DNA of 64,000 bases from Maniola hyperantus. Taxonomy: Eukaryota; Arthropoda; Insecta; Lepidoptera; Nymphalidae. The stretch is taken from assembly GCF_902806685.2 (NCBI RefSeq), contig NC_048550.1:2771383-2835382 (forward strand), read 5' to 3'. The notes below the pieces were generated by a model, which saw only the letters and a program-made list of their open reading frames with translations, did not search any database and had not been told where the DNA came from. This document shows positions 32,128-42,499 of the stretch, piece by piece. Numbering within the stretch: the first letter of the stretch is position 1; the number at the start of each line of letters is the position of its first letter. The position numbers were made by a program, and so were the translations under genes.

Positions 32128-33215
32128 TTAAAAATCCGTCAAACATACCTACTGGCGTCAAAATTTAATTTCAGTCGTCAATTTTTCAAGTAGGCACCTA
32201 AGTACTCCAGCGTAATGAAATAAGGATTGTGAAAGTGATTGATTAATTGGAAAACGTTCGCAATTCCAATGTTTAATTCCCTTTAAAATGGTTTAAATCC
32301 TTTTCGATTGTATGGAATCTGTTTCAATGAAATTCAATTTGAAGAAAATGTGTTTTTAATCTGTCGATAATGAGTTATTTACGGTCCTTTGCTTATATCC
32401 CCCGCTTGTAACTTATCCGTTATTCCTAATACATATTATAATTTTGCAACCGTTTTCGGTGACGAATTTTTATGCTGAAATTGCTCTTTTTAGATACAAC
32501 GTATAGAGCTTTATGAATTATGATGGGTTTAGGAGAGAGATAGAGAGAGAGATACAAAGAGAGAGACACGGAAATATACAGTTTAACAGATTGCTTACAG
32601 TAAAATATTTAGTAATGTTACAATGCTAAACTAAAAAAAGTGTTTAGTAGGTAGGTATATCAATATCTTCACTTCAGAGTCCTCACATTGTAATAAATAT
32701 ATTGCAAAACAAAATGTTTACATGCCAGTCAATGCCATATTAGAGAACTCTGTTTTTGTGAAACACGAAAAATACATTTCCACAAGTTCGTTTTCGTTCT
32801 CCCTACTTCGTCGAAGCCGAGTTTTGGGACATTTACGCTTCGAAACACATATTGGATGCAAAGTTTTCACTTTGTTTTCATTTCTCTGTTGTGGGAATTG
32901 TTCCACAGCCTTTCTGGCATAACAATGGTACTGATTCTGAGCACAACCTAATTTTAGAGTATTCGCACCCTCTTCTTACTAATGTAATATGAAAAGGACA
33001 GACGCAGTTTGACAGTTTTAAATTTAATTTTTAGATGGTAAAACTCGTAATTTGAGCGCACAGGCGCGAGCCTACTGTTTAAATTCGTAGCGTGCACTAA
33101 AATTTAAAGTCTTTAAATGTAAATTTTATGTTCTGTCCCTTTTTAGCATTGTTAAAAAGAAAAGGATGCAGATACTCTAAATTTAGGTTGGAGAAAGACA
33201 ACGGAATCTGTGCCA
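32128..33215. other. No gene seen; conserved noncoding between units
   Basis: Well conserved with 49959-51665, apart from an ~880-bp insertion in unit B at 50399 and a ~210-bp replacement at 32937-33147. It contains a GA-rich tract (about 32525-32570). No ORF survives in both copies in a convincing way. Confidence 0.5.
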
Positions 33216-33217
33216 AT

Positions 33218-33275
33218 GAGAGCTTATCAGCTAGCACATAAGGAAGGTCCCAAGTTCGACTCCCGTTGAGGTTTA
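33218..33275 (+). mobile_element. Degenerate tRNA-like SINE head
   Basis: 'atcagctagcacataagg' in the A-box position and 'aagttcgactcccg' as a B box (GTTCGACTCCC). The unit-B copy is at 51815-51870. Too short to assign to a family. Confidence 0.4.
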
Positions 33276-33364
33276 ATAACGTCGATACGTTGCTCCGTGC
33301 GGGAGCAAAGCTTGAAAGACAAAGCTACAACACACTTTCGCATTTATAATATTAGTAGGATTTT

Positions 33365-33524
33365 ATCCAAACTTCATTATAAAATTGAAAGTGTGTTTGT
33401 TTGTTGGTATGTTCTGCCAGCACGGCACAACCCATTCCATCCATCATTTATCCCAAAAAATCAAAAGTTCCCACGAAATTTTTAAAAACATAAAATGCGG
33501 ACGAAGTCACAAGCATCAGCTAGT
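33365..33524 (+). mobile_element. Helitron-like element (type 2), unit A copy
   Basis: 'ttgaaagtgtgtttgtttg', 'atcccaaaaaatcaaaagtt', 'gcggacgaagtcacaagc' and 'atcagctag|t'. It is preceded by a short inverted piece ('acacactttcgcatttataa'). The unit-B homologue is at 51960-52110. Confidence 0.7.
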
Positions 33525-33789
33525 AATATTAAAAATAAGATAAAATTTCCATTTTTCCGTCCTTTTGTTTCCTTTTCTTTTTACTTTTAAAGTTCTTTTA
33601 AAGATTAATCATTCAAATTATTAACATATTCATGATGCTACTATAGTCTAGAAATTCCATTGAAATAGCTCGCAAAATATATGTAGTTTAATAAGTGAGG
33701 CTTAAAGTGAGTTATTAAAAAGCTAGCAAATAAGTAGTAAAAGGAACACCAATAAATAATTCCACAACAAAACGTGTACAGAAACCCAA

Positions 33790-34300
33790 TATTTATTTAT
33801 TTGATTTATTTATTTGCATAGATTGAGGTACAAGAGATGTTATGCTTATGGGTACAGTAGCTACAATCTGCAATGGAGTGGCATGCAAAATAACTTATTA
33901 TACTAATTTTACAATAAATATCAGCAAAATCCAATAAAACAAGAGTAATAAAATTCGTCAATTAAATACTAGCAATTATAAATAATTAAATCAATAATTT
34001 AAAAAACTACAAAGTTCATATCTATTCTATTACATGCATAACAAATGTCGGTATTATTCTTACTCTCTAATTTTCAATATTAGGTACATGTACATGACTA
34101 CAATCATGGACACGTACCTACCTAATATTGAAATCATGCGAGTAATATCGCTTTCTAAACAATAGTTCTTTTATTTTATTTTTAAAAGATAAAATATTTG
34201 AATTCCTGGCATCTAATGACGCTGGTAGTTTATTAAAAATTTGCGGTGCCGTATTTACGAATTTAATCTTCCTCGCAAACTGCCCCAGTCAAAATAAACT
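33790..34300 (-). pseudogene. LINE ORF2 C-terminus and 3' UTR, downstream of esterase A
   Basis: A minus-strand frame reads IKFVNTAPQIFNKLPASLDA, then NSNILSFKNKIKELLFRKRY and a stop. This is the typical C-terminus of a Jockey/CR1-type insect LINE reverse transcriptase. The 3' UTR runs left and ends in ATTT-rich repeats (about 33790-33830). Its upstream end is only some 45 bases past the stop codon of esterase A, on the same strand. The conserved unit-B copy is at 52378-52870. Confidence 0.75.
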
Positions 34301-34342
34301 CTCTCTTGTACCTACTACTAATTTACTGTTTTGAATTTACTC

Positions 34343-37300
34343 TTAGGGTTTGTACAATTCTGTATGTTCGAATGGAGAAGTGAGTGGTATAGGGTTAAAA
34401 TAGTATTTTTCGTAAATATCATCCCAAAACAGGGTTCGTTCTTTGAGAAGAGAATTATTCTTTAGTTGCAGAGTTCTGCCTAGTGACATATACGGTGACC
34501 AATCTGCACCAACAGGCTGCCACTTAGGCAACTTAGAATCCTCAGGTATCGGCACTCTGAAAGAAAAAACCCTGTAAGTGGAAGGGCCTAGATGACTTAG
34601 CGCATTTCAACGTTTGCGCTTGTATGATCAACGGTGACTCAAGTCGGTAACTGGATGGGTGGTTCGGTCCGACTTAGGTGTTCCAAATTATCCCAAATTA
34701 CTTCGTTGCAGCATGAATGAAGGACAAACCAAGAAATCAACAAACAAACACACTTTCGCATTTATAATAATACTAGCTGATGCCCGCGACTTCGTACGCG
34801 TGGATTTAGGTTTTTAAGGATCCTGTGGGAACTCTTTGATTTTCCGGGATAAAAAGTAGCCTATGTCCTTCCCCGGAATAAAAGCTATCTCTGTACCTAA
34901 TTTCGTCAAAATCGGTTGAACGGATGGGCCGTGAAAGGCTAGCAGACAGACAGACAGACAGACACACTTTCGCATTTATAATATTAGTATGGATTAGTAT
35001 GGATGGGTAGTAAGGATTCGGGAGATTTGGGTGCGACCCTGGGCACGCACCACTAACTTTTCAGAGTTCATGTGTTTTAAACAATAAACATCACTAGCTT
35101 TAACGGTATAGGAAAACATCAAGAGGAAACTCGCACCCCTGAGAGTTTTTCATAATGTTCTCAAAAAGATGTGTCAACTCTGCCAATCCACACTAATGGT
35201 TTGCTCAGTAGTGGGAAAGTGATGGGTGGATGATCGTGATAACGTATATTATTTTGTTACTCACCCAGTAGTCATAAAATTAAGCCATATTTCTCTCATG
35301 ACTTTTGTATGTGTTCTTAGTTCATCAGAAATATTTGTTTGAGTTTGGTAGAACAATCCGTCTAAAACTGTAAAACTTTGTGCGCAGTGGTCTGCACCAC
35401 GCACGTTATTTGTATAAGGCACTGGAGGTGTGTCGTCGTCATAAAACGCGTACTCGTACAAATATATTTGGTTATTTCCAGCCTCTAATTGGAGTTTGAC
35501 CGATCTAAGCATTCCATACGCAATAATAACATCAGTGAAGTAATCTATGTATGCCAACACAGATTCCTCATTCTTTGTTAGCTTTTCTCCAAAATAAAAT
35601 CGTTTTACCTTTTCTGCCACTTCTTCCTTTTCAGTTTCGCTTTCAAATTTTAAATCAGCCGGCAGGAAATCAGAAAATTTTTCATTCATTGAATTTTTCC
35701 AGTCATCAAAAAGTGGCATGCGGAATAATCCTTCCATGTTGGCAAACCCATACAGCATGGGTACCTTTTTAAAATTTCCACTTTTGAGTATATTTACTGG
35801 GCTATCTTCTAGAAACATTTCTTCCCCCAAATAACGCTCCACGCAAGGTTTCATATATAAATTAGTATCCTTACTATTTATTGTATTCACTAAATTTAAT
35901 TGCTCATACGAAATGGTCTGGTAAAATTTTTCTAAAGCATTAAGGTCCTCAAAATGGTCAGATGTTATTAAAGACGCGTATTCTTTAGCATTTTTAATTG
36001 GATCTGCTTGAATACTAATCACCCCCACATTGGCACCGCTTTCTGGAATTACTCTTTTAAATAAATTATCGGTAAGTTTTGAGATCATCAGGAGATCTAC
36101 CGATGCCGATCCTGCACTGTACCCTGCAATTGTAACTTCGTCGGGATTTCCGCCGAATTTCGCTATATTACTTTTTACCCATCGCAGAAGTGCTACTTGG
36201 TCTTTCATTCCTGCGTTGCCAGGTACATTTTCGGTGCCTAAACAAAGAAATCCATGTGCACCGAGTCTATAATTAAAAGTGACTGCAATGACTTTTTTAC
36301 TTTTAACCAAATTTTTGGGTGTTGATAAGTTTCCCCAACCCTGGAGAAAGCCTCCACCATGTACGTACACAACAACTGGTAAGTTTTTCTCTTTCGTTTC
36401 GGGAACATAAACACTTGCAGTTAGACAATCTTCTGGCATCGTTCCTTTGGCCTGACGCATAATATAATTTTGATCGGTCTGTGGACACATTATTAATCTG
36501 TCTACAGCTTCAAACACCTCAGACCATACCGGAGGTGGCAAAGGACCCTAGAAGATTAGATAGGCATTAAAATTATTATTATCCACACACGATTAAGTTG
36601 TCCTATACATAATAATATCATAGTATTATGATAATAGTTATACTATGTTATGCAAGGCTGCAAAGTTGTTATTTTATCGCGAGAGTTCGTATTGAATTCC
36701 GAGCCAGCGAAGGATTCTAAGGTTCAAAAATAGAATCCTGAGCGTAGCGAGGAATTCAAAGCCTCGAGCACAAATAAATTTGCCGCGCAGCCGTGCGAAA
36801 CACAACTTTTCATCTCACTACAGCGAGGAAAACGCTAGATACTTGGTACAAGAGGGGCCAGTACCGTGAAAGTTTCAATAAGAAGACGTTTTAGAGCACA
36901 AAGTGAGGCAGTGAAGGAGGTTCTAATTTAAGAAGATTCTATATATTATGAATAAAGATTTTTTTTCGAGTGCGTTCAGAATTTAAAAAATTCTTAGAAA
37001 AAAAAATAACATTTTCATAATTCAACGAACTTCATTATATTGTTTACTAATAAAGCTGAAACGGAGTAAGTAGGTATTATGTTTAATTAAATTTAATAAA
37101 AATGAAAGTTCCTACGGGTCACTTAACATACCTGTGTTGATTTTTAAAAAAATGCAAATCGGTTCAGAAACCTGGAAAGAATCGATGTATACCTTATGTA
37201 TACATACATAAAAAAAAACGGGCCGAATTGAGAACTACCGGAACCTCCACTTTATTGTCATGTCAAAAGTACGGTGTTCACCTTTAAAAGAAGTTTGACT

Positions 37301-37966
37301 TGAAATTTGACACAAAAACCTAAAATGGGGCGTGAGAAGTCATTTTCAGGGTTCCGTACCTCAAAAGGAAAATTAACCCTTATACTTATATGATCACTTC
37401 GTTGTCGGTCCGTCTGTCGTGTCTATCAAGAAAACCTGTAGGGTACTTCCCATTGACCAAGAATCATGAAAGGCAGGTCTTATAGCACAAGTAAAGGAGT
37501 AAATCCGAAATCGTGAATTTGTGGTTACAACGCAAAAAAAAATATTCATGAAAAAATAATTAGTATTTTCAATTTCCGAAGAAAGATTACTATACCAAGT
37601 GAGATATTATGAAAGGGCTCTTAACCTGTACAGTGTACATTCTAAAACAGATTTTTATTTATTTTTGTGTATAATAGTTTTTGATTTATCGTGCAAAATG
37701 TCGAAAAAAATACCGGAGTGCGCTGTCTGACTCGCACTTAGCCGGTTTTTTACACATTACATCTCAAAAATATTTACCTTGAATCTATCCGCTCCCGTGG
37801 GTGCCTTTGCATAGGGAATATCATAAAAGGCATAAATGCCATATTTCGTTTCTCTATATCCTCGCACCGGGCCTTGGAGTAGCTCCACCAAGCGTGACTG
37901 TGGTTGTCCACACGATGCTGCGCCCCAACATAACACCGCGAAGATGACGACTGCGACACTACGCAT
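34343..37966 (-). CDS. Secreted carboxyl/cholinesterase, copy A (3 exons, 561 aa)
   Basis: An alpha/beta-hydrolase esterase, expected to hydrolyse carboxylic esters such as odorants, pheromone-like esters, xenobiotics or lipids; the substrate is not deducible. Exons: 37966-37778, 36547-35265 and 34556-34343, with GT/AG borders and phases 0 and 2. The start ATG at 37966 has A at -3 and opens a signal peptide (MRSVAVVIFAVLCWGAASC); the in-frame codon 39 bases upstream is TTG. Visible motifs: Cys84/Cys104 (likely disulphide), oxyanion HGGGF (126-130), nucleophile Ser207 in GYSAG, acid Glu335 in NMEG, and His450 in GADHC. The length fits the family (about 550). The C-terminus reads EHTELYKP. Intron 1 holds a GGTTCCG repeat; intron 2 holds a Helitron-like element and a SINE. 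Clade not assigned; possibly the antennal or alpha-esterase group. Confidence 0.93.
34773..34998 (-). mobile_element. Helitron-like element (type 1) in esterase A intron 2, unit A only
   Basis: CTAG near 34774, 'cgcgacttcgtacgcgtgg', 'ccttccccggaataaaagc', CAGACAGACAGAC run, 'ttataatattagtatgga'. Unit B has a short join ('cacactttgggtaataagg') at this place, so B either lacks the element or lost it with flanking bases. Confidence 0.75.
35021..35245 (+). mobile_element. Degraded SINE in esterase A intron 2
   Basis: Follows the 6262 family from the B-box region ('gtgcgaccctgggcacgcac') through 'ggaaaacatcaagagg' and 'cataatgttctc' to 'gtgatgggtggatgatcgtg'. Shared with unit B (53340-53575). 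It lies antisense to the gene. Confidence 0.7.
36700..36900. repeat. GAATTC-arm inverted repeat in esterase A intron 1
   Basis: 'gaattccgagccagcgaagg' and 'attctaaggtt' face 'gaatcctgagcgtagcgagg' and 'aattc' around 36700-36770, followed by 'gccgtgcgaaacacaactt'. Conserved in unit B (55025-55210). It looks like an old inverted-repeat element; class unknown. Confidence 0.4.
37347..37752 (-). mobile_element. GGTTCCG-family repeat in esterase A intron 1
   Basis: 'agggttccgtacctcaaaag' at the left and 'ctgactcgcacttagccgg' at the right give both ends. The right end lies about 25 bases from the exon-1 splice donor. The unit-B copy (55679-55915) has lost the centre. Confidence 0.75.
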
Positions 37967-37986
37967 TTGTAGTTTGTACAATGAAC

Positions 37987-38033
37987 ACTGAAAGAATGAC
38001 TTCAAATCTGTGCTGCTTCAAATATATATATAA
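37987..38033 (-). promoter_or_regulatory. Putative TATA box and initiator of esterase A
   Basis: On the minus strand a TATATATATA run (38023-38032) lies about 57 bases upstream of the ATG. A TCAGT arthropod-type initiator lies at 37991-37987, about 35 bases downstream of it. The 5' UTR would be about 23 nt. Unit B keeps the TATA run (56186-56195), but its initiator reads ACAGT. Confidence 0.4.
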
Positions 38034-38139
38034 ATTATAAAGATAACAATCATGATACTTGTCAATGTACTATCTATCTAATCTATAGTATAGGTACATA
38101 TTTATACGAACGAAATAAAAGTGGTGATAATAAAAAGAA

Positions 38140-38335
38140 TACCCGGCTGAGTTTGTTGTGGGCTCTTCTCAGACCTGGGCGCGGTTGGAACCCTCGTAGC
38201 TTAAGTTTTAAGTTTGCGTAATAATTATCACCACTGTATCTTACAAATCCAACATCTGACCATCAAAAAGAGTAATTTATTACCTATTTTGAATAAATCA
38301 TTTGACTTTGACTTTGACTTTGAACTAGTTACTAG
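38140..38335 (+). mobile_element. LINE 3' end with (TGACTT)n tail, unit A copy
   Basis: 'ccggctgagtttgttgtggg', 'tcagacctgggcgcggttgg', 'ttgcgtaataattatcacc', then 'tgaataaatcatttgacttt' and TGACTT repeats. It lies upstream of and antisense to the esterase. Conserved in unit B at 56305-56490. Confidence 0.75.
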
Positions 38336-38414
38336 TGGTTCGCCTCGAAATAAGACCTCGCGGTATCCCATAATTCCCGATGATTCACCATAATGTTGAC
38401 AGAGTTATATTAGA

Positions 38415-38620
38415 ACTAGCTGATGGCCGCGACTTCGTACGCGTGGATTTAGGTTTTTTAAAATCCCGTGGGAACTCATCAATTTTCCGGGATGAAAAGT
38501 CTATTTGTCTGTCTGCTAGCTTTTCACGGCCCAACAGCTAAACCGATTTTGATGAAATTTGGTACAGAGTTAGCTTACGTCCCGGGGAAGGACATAGGCA
38601 CTTTTGATTTCCCAGGACAA
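38415..38620. mobile_element. Two abutting Helitron-like fragments in opposite orientation
   Basis: 'ctagctgatggccgcgactt' (38417 on, minus type 1) breaks off after 'tttccgggatgaaaagt'. It continues as a plus-oriented piece: 'tctgtctgctagcttttcac', 'aaaccgattttgatg' and 'cccggggaaggacatagg'. Only the first piece is found in unit B (56580-56630). Confidence 0.65.
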
Positions 38621-38627
38621 AAGTAGG

Positions 38628-38771
38628 CAGTGGCGTGCAGGTCATAGAGGCATAAATGCACTGCTTACCCCAGTTGTAATAGCTCAATGCAAATTTTACA
38701 TTATGACCGGCCAGTAAAGGTTCCTACCTAACTAATGCCTACCCTGGCTTCAAACCCTGTGCACGCCACTG
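38628..38771. mobile_element. hAT-like MITE
   Basis: 'cagtggcgtgca' at 38628 and 'tgcacgccactg' ending at 38771 are perfect terminal inverted repeats, of the CAGTGGCG type usual for hAT elements. The 8-bp flanks (aaagtagg / gtagtagg) match at six positions, fitting an aged 8-bp target duplication. It is noncoding, 144 bp, and unit A only. Confidence 0.65.
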
Positions 38772-39485
38772 GTAGTAGGTATTCCATCCCGTAGTAGCCC
38801 GTCCCCGGGATGCAAGGTAACAATTAAACACATGATTCTTTAAAAATCCCGTGGGATCACCACGATTTAGGAATGCAATTCCTTGCAGCATCACTCATCA
38901 AGGCTGAAGAGTTAGGTTCTCGAGTTACAAAAAGTCTTTACTTGGTACCACCAATATCAATTTATAACCATCAGTTTCTAAATCCCATCAGTTTTGATGG
39001 TCAGGTCCCGTATCTTTCTTTTCCGTTTCTCTATCGACTAAAAAAAAATACGCAAATCGGTTCAGAAATCTCGACTCTAGTATCATAAGGTCGGATGTGG
39101 ATTTTTGCTACTTTTCAGGAGAGCCAAAACAAAAATGCTAGGGAAATCGGGTCATAATTTCTAAACTACTAGAGATACAATTTCAGTTGTTTTTGTAATA
39201 TTTAACACTTAACTGTACCTATCATTAACCATTACTTGAAATACTTTATCATTAATAAATAAAATATAAACTCACAATTTCTTCAAAATGGACGATATGC
39301 GACTTTATGCTGGTAATATTCGTAACTGTGCTAAAAAATTGTGTGCATAAGTTGTAAACCGACTTTATGGCTGCAATTTTTACTATTACAAATTTGAAAT
39401 AAAAGTCGGATCTATTACTTAATATTTCATAATACGTCTTAACTGATTATACATAAGTAATATTCGGACAAAAGATCACAGTAGT

Positions 39486-39521
39486 TATCTCACAAAAATC
39501 ATTTAGGAGTTTTGTGAGATA
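39486..39521. repeat. Short hairpin, 12-bp arms
   Basis: 'tatctcacaaaa' (39486-39497) pairs with 'ttttgtgagata' (39510-39521), inside the 2.7-kb transposon. Confidence 0.8.
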
Positions 39522-40089
39522 GCAACAATGTACCTATCTGATTTTTCTGAAACTGATTAGTTAGATCTGAAACATAATTGCATTCGCCCGATAGTCTGAC
39601 CATTGCATCCGTGTAAACCTTGTGACTTCTGAATGAATGAAAATAACATTTACAAATTAACAAATAAAGCCCATTAATTAAAAACAACGGCCAAAAATTG
39701 GAAAAAAAAATTACAAAGTAATTAGAAACCTACAGTGGGCCAAACATTTTTTGTGGAATTGCATACATGACGGTTACATCAATACAGAAATCTAAAACAT
39801 GCCAACATAGCCTGATTTTCCTTATAATGATTAGGTACATAAAGTAAGAATGGAGGTCAGCAGGTACCTACTGCAAAAGTTGGTTATATTTTACAGTGGA
39901 TAATGGTTTCTCATTATGTCGTATATTGGGCGAAAGCGGGGAAGAATTTTAAGTTTATATGTACCTATAACATACTAATGAAGTACAAAAAAGTCTTCTT
40001 TAAAGTAGTTTTTATAAAATAATAACACCCAACATTATTGCGTTAGTTGTAGCCAGGTAATATATTCCGAAATCTGAAAATCCCCGCCG

Positions 40090-40740
40090 TTCTTATTTTT
40101 TTTTTTTGATATAACAAACGGTCCTGATATATCACCTTTGTAAAGGGATGTGGTCTTTAAAAATATGTTGTAGTGCCAAATCAAACTTATCAAAAAGTTT
40201 TGTTCCTTCGGATGTTCATGTAAACTGTGACCAATCTCTTAGTTTAGTAATCTGCATTGTTTTCAGCTGTTCCCTTTTTTTCTATTTGTGCATGGATTAC
40301 ATCTTACTCCACGTAGGTACATGTTGCATTTTAGCATAAAGCTTGTGATTTATCACCTTTTAGTGTGGTAATCCTTATAATAATCATAAGTAAGCCATAA
40401 CGATTATCATGCTCCGATTTTGTGGTCTGATAATTGTGTCGGTCATAAGACCGACACAATTATCAGACCACAAAGTCAATTCTTCAACAATTTCGAGAAT
40501 ACTTTGTTTCTTCTCTAGTAGATTAATGAAATAAGACAAGATACTGTTTTATTCCTTCCGCTGCAGCTGATGTTTTCAGACCACATTAAAGTAGCAACAC
40601 TGCTGGTAGCATCATGAATCGTTTTTAAGGTGCAGAAACTACGCAGGTATAAGGATTTACTGTTAGTCAAATCCGGCATTGCCACTTTTGTAATAAAAAA
40701 AATACTTTCTGCTTTCTTGAAAACTCCATTGCTTCGGTTT
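40090..40740 (-). pseudogene. Transposase-like remnant in the 2.7-kb element
   Basis: Minus-strand frames, read in order with frameshifts, give MPDLTNSKSLYLRSFCTLK, HDATSSVATLMWSENISCSG, NKTVSCLISLI, then LLEKKQSILEIVEELTLWSD followed by NCVG. After an inserted hairpin come DVIHAQIEKKGTAENN and LVTVYMNIRRNK. The pattern [LMI]-W/Y-S-D-x-C-x-G, and a later T/D-x-x-H-x-x-I-E-K, resembles the core of DDE/RNase-H-like transposase-type proteins abundant in insect genomes. The Asp of 'SDNC' would be a catalytic residue. At least four frame breaks make it non-functional. The superfamily is not assigned. Confidence 0.5.
40419..40474. repeat. Perfect hairpin, 26-bp arms, 4-nt loop
   Basis: 'ttgtggtctgataattgtgt' onward (40419-40444) pairs with 40449-40474, loop 'ataa'. 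The right arm is the sense coding sequence for LWSDNCVG on the minus strand. The left arm is an inverted copy that interrupts the reading frame at that point. Confidence 0.9.
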
Positions 40741-41812
40741 CGACTGTTCTTTTTAACAGATACTTTTTAAACTGTTTCTTTCGTGTTTTAGTTAAGTTTT
40801 TTTATTTTTTTACTTTCACTTTTATTAGTTGTTAAATTAATAAATTAACTTATACTACATTTATATTTAAATTAACATAATCTAAAGCTTCCTATAATTA
40901 GGTATGTTTCGTTAGAATCACTATCATCACATATTGTAGGTGCCTTATAATTTCTGCTCTCGATTAATATCAAATTCGGTCGATTATAAGACGGGTAAAG
41001 AAGAAAAAAATTGATTAGGTACTCTAATTTTTTAAGGCTACCTTAAAAACTAGGGCAATAAATTTTTGAACTGATGATTTGAACTATGAATCATAAAAAA
41101 CACCATAAATGCACGGTTTTTTGCTTAGTGGGGTATTATTATAATATATGTTTAGATTTCCATGGTGTGATTTTCGTGGTCCTAAAAGATTTTCTAGTCT
41201 ACATTTTCAAAATGTCTTCAGCTTTATTCTGGCTCTTTACTTTTTTCCCGCAGTTTAGTCCAAAATTTTGGTGAAATAGGATGGATCTCTTACCTATTAA
41301 TCACATCAACTTTAATGTAGTCACAAACAAAAAGCTTTATTTCAACTTACTTCCATGAATTTTATTGCAAAATTATTTATATTACAAGGCAAAAAGTCTT
41401 AAATGATTCACAGTCCAAATATTAATACAAAAAATTCGAAGCATAACATCTGTTGTGATTTTACCTAACAAAATTATTACATATTTTAGAAGCAGAAGTG
41501 CGTAACTGCAGTACCAGCTAGTATTACAAATAAACTTATTTCGTAGCATAATGGTCGAACTCAAAATACATCTATCATTTTTCTCCATTGCTTTGGTGCA
41601 TACATGCGCAAGTCAAAAAATATAATTATGGTTCTCCAAATTTTTAGAATGTGTTCAGATACGACATTATGCATGTATTTATCTTTGCAACGAAAAGAGA
41701 TAGAAATACTGGTGTCAGCTTGGCAGAAAGAGCCCGAAATGCTCATTACCTTTATGTAAAAAAGTGAGTTTGGTCGGAGGTACACATCCGACCTTATGAT
41801 ACTAGAGTCGAG

Positions 41813-42112
41813 AAATAATCTCGGAGATTTAGGTGTATATAGGTAGAAAAACACAACTCCTCCTTTTTTGAAAGTCTGTTAAAAAGAAGCCTATGTTACT
41901 CCCTGGTTAGTTCTCTACTTTTCTGTGAAAGTCCCATAAAAAGAGGTTCAGCCGTTCCGAAGATTAGCCCGTTCAAACAGACAGACGGACAAAAATTTTA
42001 AAAACGTGTGATTCAGTTATGATACAGTTCAAATAACCATATCAGCCTAATATGAGGTAGTTATTTCGATATCACAGACAGACACTTCAATTTTATTTAT
42101 AAGTATAGATAC
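41813..42112 (-). mobile_element. Old Helitron-like sequence (type 6), right part
   Basis: 'ctgtgaaagtcccataaaaa', 'ggttcagccgttccgaagat', a CAGACAGACGGAC run and 'attttatttataagtataga|t' fit a Helitron-like 5' end on the minus strand. The left part lies before 39066. Unit B keeps a shortened copy at 56635-56815. Confidence 0.55.
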
Positions 42113-42499
42113 ACCAGACAAAAATAACACCTGTACAAAAGAACACCTGTGAATTACTTATCTCGTAGGTACTTATAAACCACGTGATTCTTGATCATGA
42201 TGAAGATAAACGTCGCTTTTTCCACAAATTAATTATTATCCTCATTTTTAAGTAAATGATTATTTAAAGTAAGGTATAATTTTATAAAATAAAGATTTCG
42301 ATTTAGAGATTAAAATATTATTTAGATATTAAAAGATTACTTAGAAAATTATTGTAGGTAACACTTATAACTACTTATAACATTAATCACCGCATTTTTA
42401 TGTATATTTTACAAAACGTAGGTACGATAGTTTTGTATCTAATCTTTTAATTAATTACTATTAGCTAGGCGATTGCTTATAATGCACATCTTATATTTA

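Larger units (their letters stand above)
39070..41812 (-). mobile_element. 2.7-kb DNA transposon with perfect 30-bp terminal inverted repeats, unit A only
   Basis: The left end (39070-39099, 'ctcgactctagtatcataag...') and right end (41783-41812) are perfect reverse complements over 30 bp. AAAT flanks both ends (39066-39069 and 41813-41816) as a likely 4-bp target duplication. The interior carries transposase debris on the minus strand (40090-40740). It is nested in an older Helitron-like sequence that resumes at 41813 ('aatctcggagatttaggtg'). Confidence 0.78.

Noticed and set aside
35551..36272. Plus-strand frames opposite esterase exon 2 (and equivalents at 53884-54605)
   Set aside because: Antisense shadows of the conserved esterase coding sequence.
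38005..38005. Upstream start of esterase exon 1 at 38005 (and 56168 in copy B)
   Set aside because: The codon there is TTG; the first ATG in frame is at 37966 (56129) and fits a signal peptide directly.
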